DNA of 64,000 bases from Tetradesmus obliquus (taxonomy: Eukaryota; Chlorophyta; Chlorophyceae; Sphaeropleales; Scenedesmaceae): NCBI GenBank assembly GCA_030272155.1, contig CP126205.1, forward strand, positions 3,274,501-3,338,500, given 5' to 3'. A program made the position numbers and the translations under genes. The notes under the pieces were generated by a model, which was not told the DNA's origin, did no database searches, and was given only the letters and a program-made list of their open reading frames with translations. Positions 12,090 to 24,297 of the stretch are shown here, one piece after another (the first letter of the stretch is position 1; each line of letters opens with the position of its first letter).

Positions 12090-13627
12090 GCAGCTGGTGG
12101 AGCTGTTTGGGGGTGTGCGGGACAGCTGGATAGCAGATGACCTGGCAGGCTGGCTGGCCCCCAACCGCATCTACCCTGGCGTGGCTGATGCTGTGGCAGC
12201 AGCAATGCAGCAGGACGATGTGTACATTGTGACCACCAAGCAGGTGTGTGTATGCATGGGCTGCTGTCACGCAGCGCAGCCCAATGCACACAGGTTTATC
12301 TAGATGTTTGCTGTGTGGTATCGTCTTCTGCGGTGTGTATTGTGGTGTGCATTGTAGCACAGCAAAGCATATTGACTGTATGCAGTACCCTTAGTGTACA
12401 ACAGGACGGTACGGAAGGTGCTATGTTGCCTTGGAGCAATGACCATGCAGCTGTGGTGGTGCTGCGAGGGACAGCAGCTCGGTAGGCTGCGGATACTAGC
12501 CGCAGTGGTACTGCTAATAGTAGCCATGGTAGCCGGTCAGCCCGCTGCAGGCTGCAGATCGTGATGTCCAACTGCTGCCTAGATGCTGAAATTGGTGCCT
12601 GCAGGCGCACTACACAGAGGTGCTGCTGCGCGACATGGCTGGCATATCCTTCCCGTCAGACCGCATCCACAGCACCACAGTCAGCGGCGAGCCCAAGGCG
12701 TCAGTGCTAGGCCGCCTTGCAGCGCAGCATGCTGATGCAGCCGGGTATATCTTTGTAGAAGACAAGCACAGCACGCTGGAAAAGGTGAGGGCGCTATTGC
12801 ATACCCGAGCAGTGTGGTTGGTTGATGGAGGCATGATTGCGCAGCATTGCTGATGGCCTGCTGCTGCAACATAAAAGTCAGCGGCGAGCCCAAGGCGTCA
12901 GTGCTGGGCCGCCTTGCAGCGCAGCACACTGATGCAGCCGAATACATCTTTGTAGAAGACAAGCACAGCACGCTGGAACAGGTGAGGGCGCTGTTGCAGA
13001 TCCAAACAGTTTCATTCTGTTTGATCGAGGCATGAATGCGCAGCATTGCTGATGCCTTGTGCTGTTGCTGCACAACGGTTAGCGGCAAGCCCAAAGGCGT
13101 CAATGCTGGGCAGGCTTGCAGCGCAGCATGCTGATGCAGCAGGCTACATGTTTGTAAAAGACAAGCACAGCACGCTGGAAAATGTGAGGGCACACGCTGT
13201 CATCATCATGTTGTCACTTGCAGTATACCATTGCAGGTCACCAAGGCGCCATGCGCTGAAGCATGGCTACTGTGCCTGGTTGACTGGGCCTGCATTACAC
13301 ACCTACATCAGCGACTTCTCACTCCTTTCGTGTTGCGCCCTGCAGGTCACCAAGGTGCCAGCACTGAGGCGTGGCAGCTGTACCTTGTTGACTGGGGCTG
13401 AAACATACCTCGCTGCCTTTGCTTTTGTTACTTATAACAAATGAAAACCAGGTCTGTTGTGTTGCGCCCTGCAGGTCACCAAGGCGCCAGGGGCAGAGGC
13501 GTGGCAGTTGTACCTTGTTGACTGGGGCTACAACACGCCCGCAGAGCGCCAGGCGGCAGCAGCAGACCCGCGCATCACGGTGGTAGACTTGCAGCACTTC
13601 CAGCAGCTCATGGGCCTCTCAAGTTGA
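10311..13627 (+). CDS. HAD-superfamily hydrolase, organelle-targeted
   Basis: Eight exons join in frame: 10311-10434, 10529-10568, 10956-11001, 11207-11313, 11673-11793, 12094-12243, 12605-12784, 13475-13627 (306 residues). The first 40 residues (MLFRCAGRVAV, then Ser/Thr/Ala/Arg-rich) look like a transit peptide to plastid or mitochondrion. HAD motif I is DFDGVVCDS with nucleophile D52 and acid D54. Motif II is probably IVTT (191-194), motif III the Lys of GEPK (K227), and motif IV FVEDK (D249). PVVETGYENVVQIR resembles a plant HAD-like family of unclear substrate, so I do not assign one. Exons 6, 7 and 8 each have echo copies in the flanking introns; only the copies listed give a continuous frame. 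A phosphatase or phosphoglycolate-type role is possible but not shown. Confidence 0.85.
11621..11660 (+). repeat. (CTG)n tract before HAD exon 5
   Basis: CTG units run to within 12 bases of the acceptor of exon 11673-11793. Confidence 0.85.
11967..12033 (+). repeat. acceptor-side echo of HAD exon 6
   Basis: After GTGCAG the sequence reads CTGGAGCTGTTTGGG, as in the head of exon 12094-12243, then decays. Its acceptor is intact, and it lies upstream of the real exon. Confidence 0.75.
12050..12087 (+). repeat. (CTG)n tract before HAD exon 6
   Basis: About a dozen CTG units end at GTGCAG, the acceptor of exon 12094-12243. Confidence 0.9.
12877..13183 (+). repeat. two donor-side echoes of HAD exon 7
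   Basis: 12877-12981 repeats the final 105 bases of exon 12605-12784 in frame (VSGEPKASVLGRL...EDKHSTLEQ) with donor GTGAGG. 13078-13183 is a third copy with a frameshift and donor AAT|GTGAGG. Spacing is about 200 bp. Confidence 0.92.
13237..13410 (+). repeat. two acceptor-side echoes of HAD exon 8
   Basis: GCAG|GTCACCAAGG heads occur at 13237 and 13346, before the intact one at 13475. Both copies break the reading frame within 60 bases. Confidence 0.9.
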
Positions 13628-13714
13628 CGGCTGGCCATGCATGGATTATGAATTGCGGTTAGTGCGTCAAGTTGACGGCTGGCCATGCATGGATTATGAA
13701 TTGCGGTTAGCGCG
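13619..13714 (+). repeat. 48-bp direct duplication spanning the HAD stop codon
   Basis: The segment starting TCAAGTTGACGGCTGG (with the TGA stop) is repeated exactly 48 bases later with one or two changes. Confidence 0.95.
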
Positions 13715-16700
13715 TCAAATTAGTGACCAGCGGTGACTCACGGTTGAACCTGAGTGTGACACAGCAATACTGGACAATCTGCAGGACAACAGCGTGTGTG
13801 GATTGTTTCCTAGTTGACCAGCACATGGACTTATGGGCTGTCCAGCAGAGCATTAAGACACTGACGAATTTGAGACGGGTGGAGCGGTGTGTGGGTCTGC
13901 AAACGCACGCCAGTGCCCTGTTGCTCGTGACACATTGGATCATCCGCAGCCTTGCCCCTGTGGAGGTTTCTGTGGGTAACACATGCACTCTCTGGTAAGG
14001 TTACAACCCAGCAACTGCTGGCCTAGGGGGTTTCCATGCTCTACCAACAGCCTCCCAACATCGCCCAGGCAAAAAATAGGCAAAAAATATGATCAAGCGT
14101 TACTCACGACCTACCAGCTGGCCCAGGATCCTGATTGACCTGAAAAAACATTGTATGATACACGGGACAGCTCACGTCCCTCCTCCTGTGCCTGACCACA
14201 ACCCGCCACAACGTCCTCTGCGTGGGCCCACTGCCTCAGGGCAGGCCACATCACACGCAACAACACAGCCATGATGATGAAGTACAGTGCCAATCAACCA
14301 CAGCAGCGAGCCCTGCTAGAGGCTGCCTGGAGGTTTGCCGTTGCCGCGTGCAGTCGAGCAACAATAATACTCATGTTGTTGCAGATGGTGATGTACATCA
14401 TATTCAGCCGCCACCAACCGACAGCTGCCGTAGCACGCCTTTGTCATGACACCGTCAAAGATATGCAGTGCGCTTGCTCAGTGCCGTGCCTGCTGTGATA
14501 TGTGGCAGCACTGTGTTATAATAGCCAGCATGTCCTGTGAGCAACGTGGTTCCGCTCACATTCAAACTCAACATCCACAACGGCTGCCGAGGCCTTGCTG
14601 ATGAAGTTGCTTGCAAGACAGCAATACACGCAATGCCTCTGGCCTTCACACAACACCACTGGCGGAGAACTGACCAATGCAGTTGCACCCCAGAACGCCA
14701 GCACAGCCCACTTGCTGAACCGACATAACTGCTTCAGCAGTCAAATCAACCTTCCAAAGCAGATCATGCAAAGAATCAGTCGCCCTACACACCAGCACCA
14801 ACAACACACAAAGAACCGCAGTGTCCAACCAAATGGTAGGGCACAGCGCATGTCGCCATGCTGACCAGTAGCTGCTGTCACAGCGGCAGTTTCCTGCAAG
14901 CAGCAGCGCTTTCCTGCAAGCACGGACCCTACCATCAGGCAGGCAGGACACACAGGCATGTTCAACCATTGCCCGTGTGTGTGGTATGTATTATACAAGG
15001 GCTGCGTCCCCATGCACATGCGTGCACTGCTGGAATGCAGCACAGCATGCGTAGGAAGAGCACACCAAATGCCGCACTGAAGTATGGCTACAACCAGTGT
15101 ACTGATGTCCAGTACTTGAAAGCCTTTCCCACTGCATTGAAAATGCTCGGCCCAGCTTTCACTGAAAAGAGCACAATCACATGACCGTTTGACAACCAGA
15201 ATCAAGCTGCAGAGGCCCACACACAGGCAGAGGCCCACACACAGGCAATGGTGGCTCAGCACAAGCCTGCACAAAACAAACAGCAACGAAGCACACGGGT
15301 GCACGTCACACTGATTGCAAGCACAATACCTTTTGTAACTACCCTTTGATCGGCCATGTCACATTGCCCAGGCTGTGCCAGCAGCAAAGAGGTTGCCAAG
15401 CACCCAAACACAAAGCAACGCACAAAGCAACGCACACAGTGCTGGCAGCTGCGCAGGTTGCCGCAGCCTTTGGGAAAGTCATGCACACAAGCAGAGGGAC
15501 AGAGGTCCGCTCTGCACACAATGCATTCACAGCAAGCTTTTGCATCTGATGAGATGCCTGCAATGCCCCACCCCAACAGATGCTACATGCGCAGCAACAA
15601 GCCACAACAAAAGCATAAGACAGGCACGAGACGCAATTGCACAAGTGCACAACGGTATGGTACATGCAGTTATAAGCTGACCGCCCTAACCACAATACCA
15701 CCGACACACACCTGCACGCCTTTCTCAAACCTGGCCTGGTTGATACAAGCCGTGCACATGTACACACATTCTAGCATAGGTGACACGCAGCAAGCTACAC
15801 AACAACATGCAGGTACACAAACCCAGTGTGCCAACGGGCACTTTGAGACCACACTTCTGCATCATTTGCCCATCCACACGCGTTATGTAACACATGACAA
15901 TAACCTCCGCATACCCAACGCGGCACACCTGCTTTGGTAGCAAGCAGCATGAAAGCCACACGCATAACATTTCCCCACAAAGAAGCAGTCGGTCAAGTGA
16001 GCTCAAGCCAGTCGAAAGTAGCCACAGAAAGCAAGGCATGAGAATGTATGCGAAGCCTCTGTGAATACATGCAATCGTGTGCACAAGCAACCCCACTGCA
16101 GCACCACTGCAAGCGGAAGCGTGTGCTTTGGTCGTAACATGCTGAAAGCCAAATGGGAAGCAGCACCACCCAAAGGTGTACAGCCAACACACCAGCACCA
16201 GGCATGTAATGTGGCCTGTTCTGTGCCGAAGCATGGTGTGCTGGCACTGCTGCCTGACATTGCACAGACATATATGGAAAGGCACACAATGGCGCTTGCA
16301 CAGTAGCAGCAGCCCATAGCGGCACAGCATGGTGCCGCACACAGTGAAAAAGCATCACATGCTAAAATCTACAGCCTGAGCTGTTCTACTGAGTTAGCAG
16401 CTCACACACTGAACTGCTTGTGTCTACTGCACTAGTAACAAACTACTCTTCGTGACAAGCCAGACAAGCCAGAAAGCCACACTACAGCCAATTGGAGCAG
16501 CTATAACAGCATTGTAACAAGCTCTAAACCAGGCATGTGACAGACTCATCCAGCCAAGAGTAACTGTGACTGATGGCGGATCACAAGCGTTGCATGCTGT
16601 GGTTTGCACGCAGCGGCTGCTGGCCATACACACACGTCAGCAAGCAAGCCAGCCAGACATGTACATAGAACATGCACAGTGACTGGTTGCCACTGCTGTC

Positions 16701-17191
16701 TTGTGCTCTGTTAGTCAACCAGCGTTGACCAGGGTTGACCAAGGTTGACCAGCCCTCACAGGGCACACACGTAACACCAGCAGCAGCAGCAGTGGCAGCA
16801 GTCACAGCGGGCTGCAGACCTGCTCTGCCACAGCTACCCGGGTTTAGGGGACCTAAACCCTAAGGGGATGCTAATGTACAGCAGAGCTCACTGATGCGTC
16901 CGGCCATTCTTACCCAGAGCCAAACAAGTTAGCCCCTGGCCGGACACAACTTCAGCTGAGCAATGAGACACTTGTGGTGTAGCACGTATGACGTGCTGCG
17001 CACTATCACCAACACGCGCAATGCAGGCGAAAGCACTGTGTCCGCCCACAACACACTTCGCAAACAGCACCCCACAACAATCTCTCGATGCAGCTTACTG
17101 CTCTGAGCACAGCACAGTATCCATAGCACCACAAACCCATGTGCCTGCCGCGCAGCCAAAGCCAACAGACACGCATGCACCTGCTGCCCTG
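13715..17191. other. gene-poor convergent interval between HAD and NYC1
   Basis: No exon with a recognisable product was found. TGTAA occurs on the + strand near 15335, a candidate 3' end for the HAD gene. The reverse complement TTACA, needed for NYC1, first appears far away near 14000, so the two 3' UTRs may overlap. Long ORFs here are Cys/Trp-rich or His/Gln-rich and show no family signature. Confidence 0.4.
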
Positions 17192-19193
17192 TTAGTGCCC
17201 TGTGAAAGCTGAAGCATGCGAGTCCAGCGACAGCACCACGAAGCTCAGCGCGAGGCTCAAGCTATATGCAACACCCAGGCTGCTGGTCCTGGCCCGCGCC
17301 AGAGCCTGCTGCCTGGCCGTGGCCTTTGCGCCTTTGCCCAAGATGCGCTCGTGCTCTGGCGCATACACGGGGGCACCGGAAGCATCAAAGAAGCGGCCGA
17401 TGCGGCCGGGCGACGTCAGCAGGCGGTATATGGCGCTGGCTGGGGTCAGGTACCTGCAGGGCAGGAGACAGGCAAACACAGGGCAGCGTCGCATGGTGCT
17501 TGTTGTTTGTTGGTGTTGTGCAGGGGGGCGCCGGGGCTCCACGCATGCAGCCAGTGCGGCCAGGCGAGGTCAGCAGCCTGTAGTTATCGCTGGCAGGACA
17601 GGCAAGCAGGAAGACAGCTTCAAGTGGTGCTTGATGTTTGGAGCACATGGAGGGACTTTGCAGGCATCAAACAAGCGGCCGATGCGGGCCGGGGAGGTCA
17701 GCAGGCGGTAGATGGCGCTTGCAGGGGTCAGGTACCTGCCCGCAGGCAAGTATGGCAGCACGCGGGCATAGCAGCACGCGACTGTCGAGTTACGAAGAAG
17801 TTTGATACTTGACTTGGTGCTTGTGCCGGGGATCGGTGCACAGCGCTGGCTGGGGGTAAGAAACCTGCGGGTGAGTGAGCATGGCTGCAGGCTGCTGCTG
17901 CTGCTGCTTTTGATGCGCGGTGTTATGAAATGTGGCAGCCATGCAGCTCAGGAGAAGCCCCGCAACAGAGCCTCAGGTTGAGCAGTGAGTGGCTGAACGG
18001 CAGGCACCTCCTTCAAGGCAGTGGCCGACGTACAGCCACTCACTGCTCTACCTGCCCCAAGATCAACGTACACATCACCAACATCAATTTGCTGTGAAAT
18101 CACAGCAGTGAGTGGTTATGCACACAACAACCCACTGCGTGTGGGCCCCACTGGGCATATCAGACACCGTAGTGTGCATGCTTGACAGCTGAGACCACAC
18201 AGATACTAACTAAAGAAGAGTGTAGTTGTTGCAAGATGTCACGCCAGTTCAGCCTGTGTATGGCTGAGGAGCCATGCGCAACCTCAACTGCCTTGAAGGC
18301 CCGAACAAGCATGCCTCAAACAACGGCCGATTGTACACAATCGCTCCAAAAACACTCACCGATGTGAAGGTGCCGTTGAGGCCGCACAACACGCCAGAGC
18401 GCACTGGCTGCAGTTCAAATCATAATGCACATCCAGCAAAACAAACCAGCAAATACACAGGTACCCACCGCGTGTAGATGCCGTTGAGGCCACAAGCTTC
18501 TGCAGAGCGCACTTGCTGCATTAAAGCACGTTGCATGCCAAGCCAAACAGCAAAGCACAGGTACCCACTGCGTGTAGGTGCCGTTGAGGCCACATGATTC
18601 TGCAGAGCGCACTCGCTGCATTTCAAACCATAATGCACATCCAGCAAGACAAACCAGCAAACACCCACCGCGTGTAGGTGCCGTTGAGGCCGCAGGACAC
18701 AGCAGAGCGCACACGCGGCACCAGGAAGGCCGCGACAGTCTCCGGGTGCTCACACAGGATGTTGAAGGCCTGCTTGTTTGCTGCTGTAGCACCTTCCAGC
18801 AGCAGCTCAGTCAGCATCATGCCTGCATGGTTTGCAGCAAGGAGTCAGAACAGCAGCAGCAGCAGCAGTGTCAGTAGCAGCAGCTCGGCCAGCATCACGC
18901 CTGGAGAGAGACACAGCAGTCACGGGCGGCACGGCAGCAACAAGACAGCAAGAATGTGGCCCGCCTGCTTGTTGGCTGCTGACGCAGCCCTGACGACTCA
19001 GGCACTGATGCAGCCGCAGGCTTCATGGTTCTGAACCTATTATACAATCAGCTGATTGGCAGCAGCAGCCTTGACTACGTCTGAAGGGAGAGCGCACCTG
19101 GTGACAGCACGTGCACGCCCACATGTGTGGATGCCAGCTCAGCCCTGAGGGAGGCGGCAAGCTGGGGGAAGGAGGCCTTGGTGGCACCTGGAC

Positions 19194-19235
<42 letters not shown>

Positions 19236-21996
19236 TGAGAGTGTTGCAGATGGCTGCAATGACACACCTCTGGCAAACCCTCTCAGCACCACGCACCAGG
19301 CTTCTGCTGTGGCGTATTCCACCAACACACACCGCAGAAATTAAGGTGTTCAAACCCTCATGTATGCCGCATACTGTGGTGTCGCGCTGCCGTCTGCGCC
19401 CGCACCGTCCATGATGAAGATGTGGCCCCCCAGCTGCTGCCCCAGCAACAGCAATAAGGGTGTTGCAAGCGCAGGAACAACACACTATTGGCCAACCCTC
19501 TCAGCACCACGCACCTGGCTTGTGATGCGGTGTGGTCCATCACAAACCCCTCACACCGCAGAAATCAAGGTGTTCAGCCCCTCACCGTATGCTGCGTACT
19601 GTGGAGTCGCGCTGCCATCAGCGCCTGCTCCATCCATGATGAAGATGTGCCCACCAAGCTGCTGCCCCAGCATTAGCTTTGCAGCCTCCCTGCTGCACAG
19701 CAGCGTGCCCAGCAGGTTGGTCTTCACAACCGCCTCTATAGTCTCTGGCTCCTGATCCAAGAAGTGCTTAAAGCTGCCAGAGCAGCCTGCAGACAACACG
19801 CAATAACAGCAGCAGCAGCAGCAGCAGTAGGCATGGGTTGAGCAACTGTACTTGGTCCGTGAAGTGCTTGATGCTGCCGGAGTAGCCTACAGGGGACAGG
19901 AGCACCAGTAGCAGCAGGCATAAGGTTAGCCAGCAGCGTGCCCAGCAGGTTGGTCTTCACCACTGCCTCAATTGTGGATGATCTTGGTCCAGGAAGTCCT
20001 TGAAGCTGCCAGAGTATCCTGCAAGGCAGCAGCAGCAGCAGCATGCAGAAGTTAGCTGGCTGCCACAGCGGGTGAAGCAGCATCAGCATCCGGCAAAGAA
20101 TGAGCAGGCGAGGAATGACTTGAAGGACACCTAGTACAGCAGCAATGCAAGCAGGATGCAACAAACCGCAATCCCATCAAAACAGTCCCATACACAGCAG
20201 AGCAGCAGCAGCACCTGCATTGCAGATCCACACATCAACAGATCCCATCAGCTCCCGCGCTTGCTAAACCAGGGCAACAGCAACGCAAGCAGAACCACAA
20301 CGCAGTGAAGTACCAATCTCCTCACACCTGCGTTGCAGATCCACACGTCGACAGAGCCCATCTGCCGCGCTTGCTAAACCAGGGCAACAGCAACACAAGA
20401 AGAACCACAACACAGTGCAGTACCAAATTTTCCATACCTGCATTGCAGATCCAGACATCCACAGAGCCCATCATCTCCCTCGCTTGCTCAGCCAGTGCGG
20501 CCACCTGCTGCGGCTGCGTCACATCACACACGATGCCCCGCAGCTGTGGCGTGTGCTCGTAGCCGAGGCCTTGCAGCTCACTTTGCAGCGCAGCCATGGT
20601 CTGGGCCAGTGCAGCGTGGCTGCGCCCTGTTGGAGCAAGTGCAGCAAGTGCGGCAGAGAGCAAGGAACGTGCAGCAGAAGCAAACACAGTGAAAGGAGTG
20701 ATCAAAGGGATGCAGCAGAATGCGGATGGCAACCAGCATTCACAGCAGCAAGTATACTGTAGGGCTCGTCCAGGACAATGCGTCCACAGGCACTATCCAA
20801 GCATGTTACAAGATATGTTACATGCTATGTTATAGTGTTACTTTTGTACCTGTGATGACGACGCTGTCCTTGTGTGTGAGGAACTCCCTGGCAAGCGCTT
20901 TGCCCAGGCCCTTGGTGCCACCTGCAGTGTTCATACAAAAAGGCAAAGCAGGTGTCATCAGCACTATCTGTGCAGCGCCGCTGTGGTGCAGTGTGCTTGC
21001 ATCCTGCGCGGTGCATGTTGCACTGCGATGCCTGGTGCGATGCGAAGCATGCGCCTGATCCTGCAGATGAGCAGCTGCTGTGCTGTGCTCTAATGCTGGT
21101 GCAGTAGGTTGGCCCATAGCCCTTGCAATAGAACGAAACAGCAGTAGAGAAATGGTGCGGGGCCTCACCAGTGACAAGGATGTTCAGTGGTGCATTGGGC
21201 GGCCTCCACACGCGCGCTGAGCAGTAGCGGTGGGCTGCAGCAAACACGCCCCCAATGGCAGCGCCAGTCAGCGTGGGGAGCCATACAGGGCCTGGCATGC
21301 CTGCAGGAAAAGGGCAGCAGAAGCATAAATCAAGCATTTCATATAAGCACCCCGCTTGAGATGGCGCAGCAGTCCATGTACGGTAATCAATGTTTGTGAA
21401 AAGCTGGTGGTGAAGTGACTGCTGCCGTGTTGCTGCTGCTGCAGTTGGCAGGAGCACCTGTTCCAAATGCAGCACCACCCATCCTCCTCTTACTGCTGGA
21501 GCTCGCTTGACATAACAATAACATAAGATTCACCAGCCATTGCTCCTCAATCATTAACGTGCACTCCTGCAGGCACAACTACTGTCCTGGCTGTGTTGCT
21601 AAATGCAGGCTACTGCTGCAAACAGAACACACCTGCCACACTAGACGCAGAGCCCAGCACGTAGGCGCCAAAGAGCACGAGCCCCAGGTGCTTGTGCAAG
21701 TCCTCTTCGTATTTGACGCTCCTCCTGGTCAAGATACGTGGCACAGGGGCTGGCAGCAGCGCTGCTGACTGCAGCTGCTCAGCCTCCTGTACAGCCTGCA
21801 CTGCTGTCTCCTGCATGTGCTGTGGCTGGTCACTGTCACCTGCATAAGCCCTGCAGGCACTGCTGAGCGTTTCTGGATCATGGTAACGCCTGTTTGCGCG
21901 CTGCTGAGCTCTACGGACTGGCAGGGCGGGCAGAGCCTGTACTCTGTGTGCTGAGCTGCAGCACCTCCCAGCCGTGCGATTCTGTAGCGCCTGCAT
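17192..21996 (-). CDS. NYC1: chlorophyll b reductase, NYC1 type (short-chain dehydrogenase)
   Basis: NYC1 reduces chlorophyll b to 7-hydroxymethyl chlorophyll a in thylakoids, the first step of chlorophyll b and LHCII breakdown. Eight exons on the minus strand: 21996-21633, 21300-21169, 20921-20850, 20626-20438, 19786-19586, 19187-19098, 18822-18669, 17453-17192 (487 residues; plant NYC1 is about 500). After a transit-like N-terminus come hydrophobic segments (about 100-150), then the Rossmann motif TGGTKGLG (165-172), NAG (251-253), GGHIFIMDGAG, and the catalytic pair Y319/K323 (YGATK). NKQAFNILCEHPETVA and YLTPASAIYRLLTS match NYC1 rather than generic SDRs. A C-terminal hydrophobic helix (YSLSLALSFVVLSL) supports NYC1 over the soluble NOL. 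Exons 4, 5, 7 and 8 have echo copies in their introns. The ATG at 21996 is the first in frame; an upstream exon cannot be excluded. Confidence 0.93.
17560..17864 (-). repeat. three acceptor-side echoes of NYC1 exon 8
   Basis: Copies of the exon 8 head (CAG|GTACCTGACCCCAGC) start at 17864, 17735 and 17589, upstream of the intact exon at 17453. The 17735 copy extends into LLTSPARIGRLFDA before breaking. Confidence 0.88.
18360..18605 (-). repeat. three donor-side echoes of NYC1 exon 7
   Basis: The exon 7 tail (GGCCTCAACGGCACCTACACG, donor GTGGGT) is repeated with ends at 18569, 18479 and 18360, spacing about 90-120 bp, downstream of the intact donor at 18669. Confidence 0.9.
19195..19233 (-). 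repeat. (CTG)n, sense to NYC1, before exon 6 acceptor
   Basis: CAG repeats on the + strand are CTG in the transcript and end a few bases before the acceptor of exon 19187-19098. Confidence 0.88.
19233..19660 (-). repeat. about 215-bp tandem duplication covering the exon 5 tail
   Basis: The block at 19233-19440 matches 19450-19660, including the GGHIFIMDGAG-coding tail of exon 5. In the 19352-19440 copy the donor has decayed (ATACGGTGAGG became ATACATGAGG), so it cannot act as a GT site. Confidence 0.85.
19855..20022 (-). repeat. two acceptor-side echoes of NYC1 exon 5
   Basis: Heads reading GCAG/GTAG followed by G(A/C)TACTC(T/C)GGCAGC lie at about 20020 and 19895, upstream of exon 5 (19786). 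The longer copy reaches the KTNLLGTLL region with a frame-breaking deletion. A (CTG)n tract (19803-19828, sense) precedes the real acceptor. Confidence 0.85.
20215..20385 (-). repeat. two donor-side echoes of NYC1 exon 4
   Basis: The exon 4 tail (GTGGATCTGCAATGCAG, donor GT) recurs with ends at 20338 and 20215, about 100-120 bp apart, after the intact end at 20438. Confidence 0.9.
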
Positions 21997-22354
21997 CTGC
22001 TGCGTCTGTCGATCTAGTCTCAAGTCAAAGCAAAGGGCCTGGAGGAAGCCACGACAGCTGCCAAGGCAGTGCAGAGCACAATGACGTGCAGTTGTTGTGA
22101 GCCAAGCGCTTCCAAAAGAGCAGCTGCCAGAGAATGCCCAGTGAAACAGCTCGGACGAGTTTTCGAATCAATCAAGAGCATCACCGTCAGTCCTAGCTGG
22201 ACTTGTGACCACATCAAGCTGACGCCCGCCAAGTCCGAGTCACAATGAAGTAACGCACAGTCACCATACTATTTCCCCGCCTTTCGAACAATTTCACTTG
22301 TGCTGTTACATATGAACAAATGTGGGCCCTCGTTTGTCAAGCAGCATCAGGTGC
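21997..22354. promoter_or_regulatory. divergent promoter interval between NYC1 and the LHC gene
   Basis: 358 bp separate the two proposed start codons on opposite strands. A TGACGTG core (22082-22088) is the kind of ACGT element bound by plant and algal bZIP factors. No TATA box is obvious on either strand. A shared bidirectional promoter is an inference from spacing alone. Confidence 0.5.
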
Positions 22355-24247
22355 ATGCTGACTTGTCAACCTCACAACAGTGCAGGCAGCATGCAGCAGC
22401 TCTCGAGATCGCCGCTCAGCGTAGAGTGCCGAAAGAAACCTCACACAGGAAATGGTTTGGACCCTATCAGCAGCAGAAGCAGGCATCAGCGGCCTGCAGT
22501 GCACAGAAGCCCTAACCTCACAGGCAGCAGCAGGTTCCGCAGGAAGGCACTGGGACCAAACAGCGGCAACAGCAGCAGCAGCAGCAGCAGAGCCAAAGAA
22601 GCAGGCAGCAGCAGAAGCAGAGACAAGCGGGCCGAGGCAGCTGTGGCAGGGTATGGCTGGCGGCAAATGGTGCCAGGGTGAGCACACGGTTGTTGTGGAT
22701 GGTCAGCAGCTGGCCAACAAGACTCGTCACTACACTGCAGCTGTCTTCATGCCAGTGCCGCTGACAGCAGAAACAGCAGCCTGCATGTCATTCGGGGCAT
22801 GTTGGCGCTGCCTCATGCAATTGAAACGGCCTGCGTGTGTTTCCTGCAAGCAACCATCAGTCAATGCACGCTGTGCGCATGCTGCTGCACCAGTGCCCTC
22901 AGCAACCACTGCAGCTGCATGTGCTGCATTTGCTCCAGATCTGGCCTGCAGCCAACAGATGAGGCTGGAGTTGCTGTAGCAGCAGTTGCTGCAGCACATG
23001 CACTCAACGCAGGAGGCTTAAGTTCGCCAGAACTGCTGTGTGACTGCTGCCGCAGGGACAGCGGATGGGATCTGCTAAAGCTGCGCAAGTCGGATGTGAA
23101 GACATTCAACAAGTTCAGGTGTGCTGCGGTGCCCTGTGTGCGGTGCACAATTTGCATTGCTGTGGGAGGGCAGCAGCAGAAACAGCGCCGGCACTGAGCA
23201 CACACTATACCTGTCAGCTGATGCAAGGCGCAGACATGGCGCGCATGATATGCGCCTTGTCTGGCTTAGGGGGTGGGCCTGTGGCCCTACTTTGGTAACT
23301 TGGTATGATAACAGACAGCAGCTGCAGCAGCACAGCAGGGCGCCTCCCCCCATGCTGCAGCAGCACAGCGTCAACTCATTTGCGAAGCACTTCAAAGCAC
23401 ATCCACTGGTGCTGACAGCATGGAGCTGCATGTATGCACTACGTTACATGCTGCAGGGAGATCGAGGTCATTCATGCGCGCTGGGCCATGCTGGGGGTGA
23501 TCTCCATCCTGCTAGGTGACGTGGTGGACGGGTCGCCTTTCCCGCCACAGCCGGTGAGTGGTCAAACTGCCAGTGTCTGAGGTTGAGTGTATGTGTTTGC
23601 AGTTGAGTGTAGCAAGCGCTGCGTGGTGGGGCATGCTGCTAGCTGAGCCCGGCTTTTGAACGTTATCCAGTTGCTGCTGCTTGCAGTTGAGGTAAGCGAG
23701 TGCCGCGTCCCAGGGGCGCAATGCTGCTGCTGAGCTCGGCACATGATTGTGTGTGTTGTCTGCTGCTGTCTGCAGAATATACATTCATGCTGCAGCTGCG
23801 TTTGTGAGCACTAACCGCGGCGTTTTGCTGTCGCTGAGCCTGGCATCCAGAACTTACGCACCTCTTGCTGTCTGCATGTACTTGTCTTCCTGCAGCTGAG
23901 TTTTGCTAGCGCTGCGCCATGGGGCGCGGTGCTGCTGCTGAGCCTGGCACTGATTGAGTCATACCGGCTAGCAGCACTGTGGGGCGAGCAGGACTTTGAA
24001 AAGCGCACTTACCCTGGTGAGTGCAGGCCGGGCATCGTTTGATGGCGTACAGGTGGCACACGTTGCATATGGTTGGGAAGGGATAAACTTGCTGGGTAGC
24101 TCAGCTTGATGCTTTTAACAACGCTTGTGCGGAAGGGCGCATCGTGCCATGGCCAGATCGCAGCAGGCACTGACGGCCGAGTTGCTGCCTAGCTCTTGAT
24201 GTTGATTGCTGCCCACTTTTCAATGCAACTGGCTGAACGACCATCAC

Positions 24248-24297
<50 letters not shown>

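Noticed and set aside
14741-15304. 187-codon minus-strand ORF rich in Cys, Leu and Trp
   Set aside because: No recognisable motif, no convincing start context or splice links, and it lies in the probable 3' UTR overlap of two convergent genes.
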